Below are positions 57,135 through 64,000 of a DNA stretch of 64,000 nt, piece after piece. The notes under the pieces were generated by a model. It made no database searches. It saw only the letters and a program-made list of their open reading frames with translations, and had not been told where the DNA came from. Every line of letters begins with the position of its first letter. Position 1 is the first letter of the stretch. The stretch spans positions 1,187,569-1,251,568 of the forward strand of contig NZ_MSCP01000002.1 in NCBI RefSeq assembly GCF_002954715.1, written 5' to 3'. The stretch is from Aliivibrio sifiae. GTDB taxonomy: Bacteria; Pseudomonadota; Gammaproteobacteria; Enterobacterales; Vibrionaceae. The position numbers and the translations under genes were made by a program.

Positions 57135-57740
57135 TTATTTAATACCATAAGATTGAATAAAAATAGACGTTACCGTATCAACCTTACTCTTCATTACTTC
57201 ACCTGTTGGCTCAGTATCTAAATTCATTACCTGAGGCCAAAAGAATAGCCCTTGAAATAAGCTCACGTAAACATCAGTCATCAATTTCGAATCAACATTC
57301 TTTAGTCTTCCGGCTTCAATCGCTGTATTAAACCACTGTGTAATTGCTCGAATACTATAAATGTTTTTAATCAAATTTTTTGCCATTTCTGGTTGGCGTA
57401 AAAATTCCATCACGATGGTACGAGCAAGTGCTATTCCGTACGTTTGATAAAGTATTTCGATTTCTTTGTAAGCAATCTCATTTAACTGTTCTTCAGTGCT
57501 TTTTTCATCATCAAATTGATAAGAAACATTTTCATTAACTGAATTATTAATGATGGTTAATACGGATTCAAACAACACTTCTTTACTTTCAAAATGACGA
57601 TAAAGCGTACGCTTAGACACCTCAGCAGATGACGTGATTCTGTCCATATTGGCTGAAAGGAAACCGTGCTCAATAAACTCTTCTTTTGCTGCATTGATTA
57701 TATCAAGGTGCTTTTGTTGTGAACGCGTCAGTTTTTTCAT
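57135..57740 (-). CDS. TetR-family regulator of the RND efflux pair
   Basis: 201-aa TetR/AcrR-type repressor. The N-terminal helix-turn-helix is at about residues 10-56 (KHLDIINAAKEEFIEHGFLS, then ITSSAEVSKRTLYRHFESKE). The C-terminal ligand domain includes ARTIVMEFLRQPEMAKNLIK, of the type found next to RND pumps (TetR_C AefR-like). It is divergent from the membrane-fusion protein gene with a 179-bp gap containing AGTTTA repeats, so it probably represses the pump until a toxic ligand binds. Confidence 0.87.
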   Translation of the reverse strand: MKKLTRSQQKHLDIINAAKEEFIEHGFLSANMDRITSSAEVSKRTLYRHFESKEVLFESVLTIINNSVNENVSYQFDDEKSTEEQLNEIAYKEIEILYQTYGIALARTIVMEFLRQPEMAKNLIKNIYSIRAITQWFNTAIEAGRLKNVDSKLMTDVYVSLFQGLFFWPQVMNLDTEPTGEVMKSKVDTVTSIFIQSYGIK

Positions 57741-57831
57741 AGTCCCTCCATCAATAAACTCATCGTATTCTACCTACTCAAAATAAAAATGTATACGCGA
57801 GAGTTTACTTTGTAATATTTAAACCATAAAA

Positions 57832-57847
57832 TAAACTCAATAGTTTA
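57832..57847. promoter_or_regulatory. Candidate TetR operator
   Basis: TAAACT-CAAT-AGTTTA is a perfect inverted repeat (6-4-6) in the divergent promoter region of tetR and the efflux genes. A further AGTTTACTT half-site with the same extended sequence lies at 57802-57810. Palindrome size fits a TetR dimer. Confidence 0.6.
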
Positions 57848-57919
57848 CTTTATTACTAATGAATAACATATCCGTTCATTTTATGTTCAACCACACTCTA
57901 TTTCATAAGGAATGAGCCA

Positions 57920-59035
57920 ATGAGATCAACTATCTCTACAGTAATGTTAATTAAAAAAACCGTATTGGCTGTTAGCCTTGCGATTGGCACTCTAATGGCG
58001 TCAGGTTGCGACTCAAATAGCCTACAAACCAACACTGCACAAACGGTGACGGTTCGCCCTGCCCTTATTGAAGTCATTGCTCCAAGTATGAATGCACAAT
58101 TACGTTTTAACGGCGTTGTACGCTCTGCGGAACGTGCTGATCTGGCGTTTAGAATGAATGGACGTATTATTAACGTGCTTGTTGCAGAAGGCCAACAAGT
58201 AACAAAAGGACAATTATTAGCGCAGTTAGATCCTCGTGATGCAAAAACAGCACTAGAGTCAGCGCGTGTTGAATATAAAAACAGTCAAGCAGAATACAAC
58301 CGTGGCAAAGCGATTTACGAGAAAAGCCAAGCCATTGCTAAAAGTGATTTAGACACACTAAGTACCCGCTATAATTTAACAAAAAATCGATTAGAAGAAG
58401 CAAAACGTCAATTAGAATACACCCAATTAACTGCTCCTTTTGATGGTATTGTTGGGCGTAAAATGATCGACAATCATGTACAAATACAAGTGAATAGCCC
58501 TGTATTGACCATTCATGATCTTGATAACTTAGAAGTACTTATTAATATTCCAGACAGTGTGATGTTAGGTGAATTAAAAGGCTCAGAAGCAATTGCTCAG
58601 ATCAGTGCGATCCCGAGTGAACGCTTCCCTCTTGTACTAAGTACTTATGGAACTCAAGCCGATCCCATTACTCAAACCTATCCAGTCGTTCTGAAATTTA
58701 AAGATTTAGGTGGCTTTAATGTATTACCTGGCATGACAGTAAAAGTAATTCCAATCTATCCAACTCCTACTGTCGAAGAACATTCATTAATTACCGTACC
58801 TCTTACTGCTATCGTACCAGATAACAAAGGGGGGCAATTTGTGTGGGTTGTTGATTCACACAATCAAGTACAGCAACGTGTCGTTAATACAGGTGAATTA
58901 TTAACTAATCGCGTAGTAATTACGAAAGGATTGCAGATAAATGATCGCATTGTCATTGCTGGCGTTACCAGTATAAAAACTGACATGATCGTAAAACCCT
59001 ATTCTGAACAATCAGCAATGAGTCACGGGGAATAA
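57920..59035 (+). CDS. RND efflux periplasmic adaptor (membrane fusion lipoprotein)
   Basis: 371-aa HlyD/AcrA-type adaptor. The N-terminal hydrophobic segment ends in a lipobox (MASGC), so it is probably acylated and anchored in the inner membrane. The lipoyl half-motifs (ADLAFRMNGRIINVLVAEGQ and the later YTQLTAPFDGIVGRKM) flank a coiled-coil hairpin (about residues 105-160). AAGGA precedes the ATG. The permease gene starts 2 bp after its stop. No outer-membrane channel gene follows, so a TolC-type partner must come from elsewhere. Confidence 0.9.
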   Translation: MRSTISTVMLIKKTVLAVSLAIGTLMASGCDSNSLQTNTAQTVTVRPALIEVIAPSMNAQLRFNGVVRSAERADLAFRMNGRIINVLVAEGQQVTKGQLLAQLDPRDAKTALESARVEYKNSQAEYNRGKAIYEKSQAIAKSDLDTLSTRYNLTKNRLEEAKRQLEYTQLTAPFDGIVGRKMIDNHVQIQVNSPVLTIHDLDNLEVLINIPDSVMLGELKGSEAIAQISAIPSERFPLVLSTYGTQADPITQTYPVVLKFKDLGGFNVLPGMTVKVIPIYPTPTVEEHSLITVPLTAIVPDNKGGQFVWVVDSHNQVQQRVVNTGELLTNRVVITKGLQINDRIVIAGVTSIKTDMIVKPYSEQSAMSHGE

Positions 59036-59037
59036 AA

Positions 59038-62000
59038 ATGGACATTGCACGTTATACCATTACTAAGCGTACCTCTGTGTGGGTGCTTATCACTCTGATC
59101 CTATTTGGCGGCTATTTAAGTTACTTAAAATTAGGTCGCTTCGAAGATCCTGAGTTTGTCATTCGCCAGGCGGTCATTAATACACCATATTCAGGGGCAA
59201 CCGCTCAAGAAGTATCTGATGAAGTCACCGATATTATTGAAGGTGCCGTTCAATCACTTCAAGAAGTCAAAGAGGTCAAATCCGTCTCGAAACAAGGCAT
59301 GTCAGAAGTCACCGTCGAGATCAAACTTGAGTTTGCTCAAGGCCAAGCCGCTTTGCAACAGGTATGGGATAAGTTACGCCGCAAGATCAGCGATGCTCAA
59401 CGTTTATTACCTCCAGGTGCGCATCCATCAATTGTTAATGATGATTTTTCTGACGTATATTCATTATTCTTTGCTGTAACTGGCGAAGGTTTTAGTGATA
59501 AACAACTGCAAGACTATGTGGATGATTTGCGCCGTGAACTAGTTCTTGTTCCTGGTGTAGCCAAAACAGCAACATTAGGTGAACGCCAAGAGACCATTTT
59601 TGTAGAGATGTCGAGTGAGCGTATGGCGCAGTTTGGTGTGTCTGCTGAAAAAGTATACCAAGTACTACAAAAGCAAAACATCATCACTGTCGCTGGCAGT
59701 ATTGAAACCAATTCAATGCGGATCCCCGTTATTCCAAACTCAGGAATTAACTCAATTAATGATTTAAATAACTTGCAAGTTAATCTAGGTGATCATAATA
59801 CGGTACTTCGCCTTGGCGACATAGCAACGATTACTCGTGGGTATCAAGAACCAACCTCAATGCTCGTTCGTTACAATGGTGAACGTGCTGTCGGTTTTGG
59901 TATTTCAAATGTCTCTGGTGGTAACGTGGTTGATATGGGAGATGCTGTAAAAGCCCGTATTTCAGAACTTGAAAGGCAGCGTCCATTAGGCATCGAACTT
60001 AACATTATTTCCATGCAATCTGATTCGGTTCGCGCATCAGTAACCAACTTTATTGATAACTTAATTGCTGCGGTAGTCATCGTATTTGTCGTATTACTAT
60101 TGTTCATGGGATTACGCTCTGGAGTGATCATTGGGTTTGTTTTATTACTAACCGTTGCTGGTACTTTATGCATAATGCTCATTCAAGATATTGCCATGCA
60201 AAGGATCTCTTTGGGGGCTCTGATCATTGCATTAGGTATGCTAGTAGATAATGCGATTGTTGTGACTGACGGCATTTTAGTTCGCTTACAAACTACGCCA
60301 AATGACAGTCGTGATGAAATCGTTTCTGATGTTGTTAATGCAACAAAATGGCCTTTACTTGGAGGGACAATTGTCGGGATTTGTGCGTTCAGTGCTATCG
60401 GTTTATCTCCATCAGACATGGGCGAATATGCTGGTTCTTTGTTTTGGGTGATTTTATATTCCATGTTATTAAGTTGGGTATTCGCGGTCACCATAACACC
60501 AATGCTGTGTTATGACTTTTTAACGGTAAAAGCCATTGATAATCAAGCCCCAGCGAGCCGTATCAGCCAACAATACCGTCAATTATTAACTTGGGTATTA
60601 GCCCATCGAGGCATTAGTGTAAGCCTACTATTAATTGTTTTATTTACTTCAATCTATGGTGTCCGATACATTCCACCCGGGTTTATGCCTGAATCGCAAC
60701 GCGCTCAATTCGTGGTTGATGTCTATTTACCACAAGGTTCTGATATCAAACGCACCGAAGAAACTATTGCGGGAATAGAACAAGACGTAAAACAAAAAGA
60801 AGGTATTACTAATATCACCAGTTTTGTTGGCGGTGGGGGTCTGCGCTTTATGCTAACTTATTCGCCAGAAGCGCGTAATCCAAGTTATGGTCAGCTATTG
60901 ATTGATATTGATAATTATAAAAATATCGCGCCATTATTGATAGAACTACAAACTGAATTAGATGATAAGTACACTGACGCGTCAATAAAAGTGTGGAAAT
61001 TCATGCTAGGTCGTGGCGGCGGTAAAAAGATTGAAGCAGGGTTCAAAGGTCCAGACAGCCATGTATTACGTCAATTAGCAGAACAAGCCAAAGCGACGAT
61101 GCTAAATGATCCACAACTGATCGCTGTTCAAGATGATTGGCGTCAACAAGTTCCGGTATTACGTCCTCAGTTTTCAGAAGAGAAAGCACAGCAATTTGGG
61201 TTAACGATACAAGAGATCAATAAAGCCATCGCTCAAACTTTATCTGGACGAAATGTTGGTGTTTATCGTGAAGGTAATGATTTAATTCCGATCGTTGCTC
61301 GCTCACCAGAAACTGAACGTAATCATCAGCGTGCAATTGAAAATACAGAGGTATTTAGTCCCGCAACAGGCAGCTTTATCTCAGTAAGTCAGTTCATTGA
61401 GTCATCAAATCTGGTTTGGGAAGATGCCATTCTACGTCGAATTGATAGAATGCCGACCATTTTAGTTCAAGCAGATCCAGCACCGGGTGTATTAACTGCC
61501 GACGCATTTGCACAAGTGCGAACGAAGATTGAAGCAATAGACCTTCCATCTGGATATGAACTGATTTGGTATGGCGAATATAAAGCTTCTAAAGATGCGA
61601 ATGAAGGCCTCGTCATTTCTGCTCCTTATGGATTTGCAGCGATGATCTTAGCGGTTATTTTTATGTTCAATGCACTGCGCCAACCATTAGTCATTTGGTT
61701 AACGGCACCACTGGCAATTATTGGGGTTTCAATAGGCTTAATTGTGTTTCAAACCCCCTTTGAATTTATGGCAATTCTTGGATTCTTAAGTCTTATAGGA
61801 ATGATGGTGAAAAATGCAATCGTACTTGTTGACCAAGCAGATGTTGAGGTCGGTCATGGAAAAGCGCCTTATCACGCAATTATTGATGCATCATTAAGTC
61901 GTGCAAGGCCGGTATTACTAGGTGCATTAACCACAATATTAGGAGTTGCACCATTGCTAATTGATCCATTCTTTAAAAGTATGGCGGTAACTATTATGTT

Positions 62001-62085
62001 TGGTTTACTGTTTGCTACGATCTTAACCTTGGTAGTAATTCCTCTCTTTTATGCGATATTTTTTAGAATAAAGACAAGCCAATAA
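59038..62085 (+). CDS. RND multidrug efflux permease (AcrB/MexF family)
   Basis: 1015-aa proton-driven permease with the RND layout: TM1 near residue 12, a large periplasmic loop, TM2-7, a second loop and TM8-12. The conserved helix-4 proton-relay motif is in LGALIIALGMLVDNAIVVTD (Asp pair replaced by the GMLVDNA arrangement of the family), and the C-terminal half has FLSLIGMMVKNAIVLVDQAD. The porter domains include NTPYSGATAQEVSDEVTDII. It pairs with the adaptor upstream and is under the divergent TetR. Related Vibrio pumps (Vex series) export dyes, bile salts or antibiotics; the substrate here is unknown. Confidence 0.92.
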   Translation: MDIARYTITKRTSVWVLITLILFGGYLSYLKLGRFEDPEFVIRQAVINTPYSGATAQEVSDEVTDIIEGAVQSLQEVKEVKSVSKQGMSEVTVEIKLEFAQGQAALQQVWDKLRRKISDAQRLLPPGAHPSIVNDDFSDVYSLFFAVTGEGFSDKQLQDYVDDLRRELVLVPGVAKTATLGERQETIFVEMSSERMAQFGVSAEKVYQVLQKQNIITVAGSIETNSMRIPVIPNSGINSINDLNNLQVNLGDHNTVLRLGDIATITRGYQEPTSMLVRYNGERAVGFGISNVSGGNVVDMGDAVKARISELERQRPLGIELNIISMQSDSVRASVTNFIDNLIAAVVIVFVVLLLFMGLRSGVIIGFVLLLTVAGTLCIMLIQDIAMQRISLGALIIALGMLVDNAIVVTDGILVRLQTTPNDSRDEIVSDVVNATKWPLLGGTIVGICAFSAIGLSPSDMGEYAGSLFWVILYSMLLSWVFAVTITPMLCYDFLTVKAIDNQAPASRISQQYRQLLTWVLAHRGISVSLLLIVLFTSIYGVRYIPPGFMPESQRAQFVVDVYLPQGSDIKRTEETIAGIEQDVKQKEGITNITSFVGGGGLRFMLTYSPEARNPSYGQLLIDIDNYKNIAPLLIELQTELDDKYTDASIKVWKFMLGRGGGKKIEAGFKGPDSHVLRQLAEQAKATMLNDPQLIAVQDDWRQQVPVLRPQFSEEKAQQFGLTIQEINKAIAQTLSGRNVGVYREGNDLIPIVARSPETERNHQRAIENTEVFSPATGSFISVSQFIESSNLVWEDAILRRIDRMPTILVQADPAPGVLTADAFAQVRTKIEAIDLPSGYELIWYGEYKASKDANEGLVISAPYGFAAMILAVIFMFNALRQPLVIWLTAPLAIIGVSIGLIVFQTPFEFMAILGFLSLIGMMVKNAIVLVDQADVEVGHGKAPYHAIIDASLSRARPVLLGALTTILGVAPLLIDPFFKSMAVTIMFGLLFATILTLVVIPLFYAIFFRIKTSQ

Positions 62086-62107
62086 CTGTAAATTTCAGGT
62101 ACAAAAA

Positions 62108-62132
62108 AAAGGAGCGTTCAATACGCTCCTTT
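62108..62132. terminator. Bidirectional terminator RND gene / focA
   Basis: A perfect 10-bp stem (AAAGGAGCGT / ACGCTCCTTT) with a 5-nt loop and A/T runs on both sides lies between the convergent genes. Confidence 0.9.
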
Positions 62133-62160
62133 CTTTACAATCTATGTCAGAAACATAAGA

Positions 62161-63009
62161 TTAATGGTGATTTGGTTCACGCAGATAGATAATCCAGTAA
62201 CCCATACCAACAAAAATACCACCACCGATGATGTTACCAATTGTCACTGGGATCAGATTATTAATCACAAAGTTACTTAGTGTTAAATCAGCAAAATCTA
62301 ATGCTGTATAACCACTTGTCGACCAAAACTCTGGAGAAGCAAAAGTTTTTATACCAACAGCCATTGGGATTTGGAACATGTTAGCAATACAGTGCTCAAA
62401 ACCTGCAGATACAAACATTGCAACAGGAAGAATCATCACTAAGATTTTATCCGTTAATGTACGGCCAGAGAATGTCATCCATACACCAACACATACCAAT
62501 ACATTACACATAAGGCCTAGCGCAACCGCCTGCCAAAAACCGTGATGTAATTTATGCTGTGCAATTTTCATGGTATTAATACCAACAGCACCGCCATCAC
62601 TCATGTATTGTTTTGCAACTAGCATGATACCAACTAACAGCATCGCACCAATAAAGTTACCAATATAAACAACAGCCCAGTTAGCACATAAGCTTTTCCA
62701 GCTTATTTTTCCACTTGCACGAGCAACTAATGTTAATACCGAGCTGGTAAATAGCTCACCACCAGTAACAACCACTAAAATAAGACCAAGACTGAAGGCT
62801 AAACCACCAATAAAGTGAGTCATCCCCCAAGGCATATCTTCAGCACCGGTGGTCACTGTAGTATAAAAGATAAAAGCAATACCAATGTGTATACCAGCGG
62901 TAATTGCTAATAAAAATGATTTAAATGGGTCTTTAGTTGCTTTTGCTACGCCAACTTCAGCAGCGCGTTCAGCCATTTGTGGCGGTAATAAAGAGTCGAA
63001 CTGGTTCAT
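62161..63009 (-). CDS. focA: Formate channel FocA
   Basis: 282-aa pentameric formate/nitrite transporter family channel, close in length to E. coli FocA (285 aa). Family segments are FHIGGLAFSLGLILV-like helices, TGGELFTSSVLTLVARASGK, the central-pore histidine in AGFEHCIANMFQIPM, and VTIGNIIGGGIFVGMGYWII near the C-terminus. I place the start at the ATG at 63009 (MNQFDSLLPPQMAERAAEVG), matching FocA; an in-frame TTG at 63075 would add an unusual 22 residues. No pflB is adjacent. It stands alone and is convergent with the RND gene. It exports or imports formate depending on pH. Confidence 0.92.
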   Translation of the reverse strand: MNQFDSLLPPQMAERAAEVGVAKATKDPFKSFLLAITAGIHIGIAFIFYTTVTTGAEDMPWGMTHFIGGLAFSLGLILVVVTGGELFTSSVLTLVARASGKISWKSLCANWAVVYIGNFIGAMLLVGIMLVAKQYMSDGGAVGINTMKIAQHKLHHGFWQAVALGLMCNVLVCVGVWMTFSGRTLTDKILVMILPVAMFVSAGFEHCIANMFQIPMAVGIKTFASPEFWSTSGYTALDFADLTLSNFVINNLIPVTIGNIIGGGIFVGMGYWIIYLREPNHH

Positions 63010-63177
63010 ATTAGAAACATTTTGATACAAGTGAAAAGGAAGTCGGATAATCCTCCTATTTTGTATGGAATACAAGCAATTTTCTGACGTAAAAGCATTA
63101 AAAATGAGAAAATTTACAACGACCTGACAAATAGAAAAAATGAGAGCTAGTTCACACTCAATAAGTAAATATAAGAT

Positions 63178-63363
63178 TTATATTTTGATATCTACCTTAT
63201 CTTTATGCCGACGATCTTCTTTAAATCTTCTCTCATATAAAACAGGTTTTGATGGGTAATTACGTCTCTCTTCCTTTTTACGTAATTCTTCTTGGTATGT
63301 CCCATCAACATCTACCGTTTCTATAATTGTTTCTTTTGAGTTTGGTAAGGATTTTTTATCCAT
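63178..63363 (-). CDS. Small charged hypothetical protein
   Basis: 61-aa, strongly hydrophilic protein rich in Lys, Arg and Glu, with a charged stretch RKKEERRNYPSKP and an RRFKEDRRHK motif near the C-terminus. No signal peptide, cysteine or membrane segment. A strong ribosome site (GGGAGGGAC) lies just upstream of the ATG, which is why I accept it as real. I do not recognise the family. It sits between focA and tag on the same strand, with no clear partner. Confidence 0.65.
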   Translation of the reverse strand: MDKKSLPNSKETIIETVDVDGTYQEELRKKEERRNYPSKPVLYERRFKEDRRHKDKVDIKI

Positions 63364-63424
63364 AATTGTCCCTCCCTATCTATTGCAGTCTACCTACTTT
63401 AAAACGTTCACATTCAAATGTTAC

Positions 63425-63994
63425 TCATATGTTATTATTAGCATAACAAGGACAATTAACCAAATGATCATTTACAACACCCGTTGCTTGTAAGAATGCA
63501 TAGCAAATAGTTGAACCTACAAACTTAAAACCACGTTTTTTTAAATCTTTACTTAGCTTATCCGATAATTCTGTTGTAGCGGGAACCTCTGCCATTGTAG
63601 CCCAATGATTTATAATCGGTTTATCATCAACGTAACTCCAGAGATACTGAGAAAAACCACCAAACTCTTTTTGTATTTTGATAAATGCATGTGCGTTAGT
63701 TATTACTGAATTAATTTTTAATCGATGACGAACAATACGTGCATCTACCATTAGTGCTTCGACCTTTGCTTCATCGTATTGACTTATTTTTTCAATATCA
63801 AAATTATCAAATAACAATTGATAGCCTTCACGTTTCTTTAAAATAGTCGACCAGCTTAAACCGGCTTGTGCACCTTCCAATGTTAAGCATTCAAATAATT
63901 TGCGTTCATCGTAAACCGGCACCCCCCATTCATTATCATGATAATCTCGATCAAGATCCGATACTTCAGCCCACTCACATCGTTTTTTGTTCAT
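63425..63994 (-). CDS. tag: DNA-3-methyladenine glycosylase I (Tag)
   Basis: 189-aa DNA repair enzyme excising 3-methyladenine. It matches E. coli Tag (187 aa) throughout: CEWAEVSDLDRDYHDNEWGV with zinc ligands Cys6 and His19, GAQAGLSWSTILKKREGY including the active-site glutamate region, and KRGFKFVGSTICYAFLQATG then VNDHLVNCPCY with the C-terminal His and Cys zinc ligands. It starts six bases from the window edge, so its promoter is not visible. Confidence 0.95.
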   Translation of the reverse strand: MNKKRCEWAEVSDLDRDYHDNEWGVPVYDERKLFECLTLEGAQAGLSWSTILKKREGYQLLFDNFDIEKISQYDEAKVEALMVDARIVRHRLKINSVITNAHAFIKIQKEFGGFSQYLWSYVDDKPIINHWATMAEVPATTELSDKLSKDLKKRGFKFVGSTICYAFLQATGVVNDHLVNCPCYANNNI

Positions 63995-64000
63995 TTCTCA

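Overview
The window looks like a stretch of the second chromosome of a marine Vibrionaceae species, most likely Aliivibrio (A. fischeri / A. logei type). This is inferred from low G+C, Vibrio-like protein sequences and a gene set typical of Vibrio chromosome II (maltose/glycogen genes, a VasX-like type VI toxin, DUF368, FocA). No rRNA, tRNA, CRISPR array, IS element or phage gene was recognised.

Layout. (1) 1-6616, minus strand: a Fur-controlled siderophore uptake locus, fhuC-fhuD-fhuB (fhuB runs off the window) with a TonB-dependent receptor and a Rob-like AraC regulator. (2) 6769-9656: the ABC-F protein YbiT and, on the plus strand, a UDP-sugar epimerase. (3) 19535-9706, minus strand: a compact seven-gene operon with a Fur box in front. 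It encodes a secreted 673-aa orphan protein, a small b-type-cytochrome-like membrane protein, an FTR1 iron permease, a UDP-galactopyranose-mutase-like flavoprotein, a secreted 194-aa protein, a GT-C-like membrane protein and a periplasmic beta-propeller/hexaheme cytochrome c. This is the best candidate here for an undescribed system, a redox-linked iron uptake machine. (4) 19801-21955: Old Yellow Enzyme and a divergent LysR regulator.

(5) 22044-27660: an accessory island with a VasX-like toxin and TsiV2-like immunity gene, followed by a decayed tandem copy of the toxin 3' end plus immunity gene. The island is bracketed by a 51-bp direct repeat of the 3' end of ackA, one copy being the real end of ackA. 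(6) 27610-31049: ackA, then a response regulator/GGDEF pair.

(7) 31262-56015: a maltodextrin/glycogen supercluster. malEFG (minus) and malK-glgX (plus) diverge from a region rich in MalT-like boxes; glgC-glgA and malP-malQ-glgB are on the minus strand; malT is divergent from malP. cheV, sstT, a DUF1275 gene and a YdcF-like gene are interspersed. Imported maltodextrins would be processed by MalQ/MalP/GlgX, and GlgC/GlgA/GlgB would store glucose as glycogen. No maltoporin gene is present.

(8) 56110-63994: the DUF368 undecaprenyl-phosphate translocase PopT, a TetR regulator divergent from an RND efflux pair, focA, a small charged hypothetical protein and tag. Most gene ends carry clear intrinsic terminators, several serving convergent genes.
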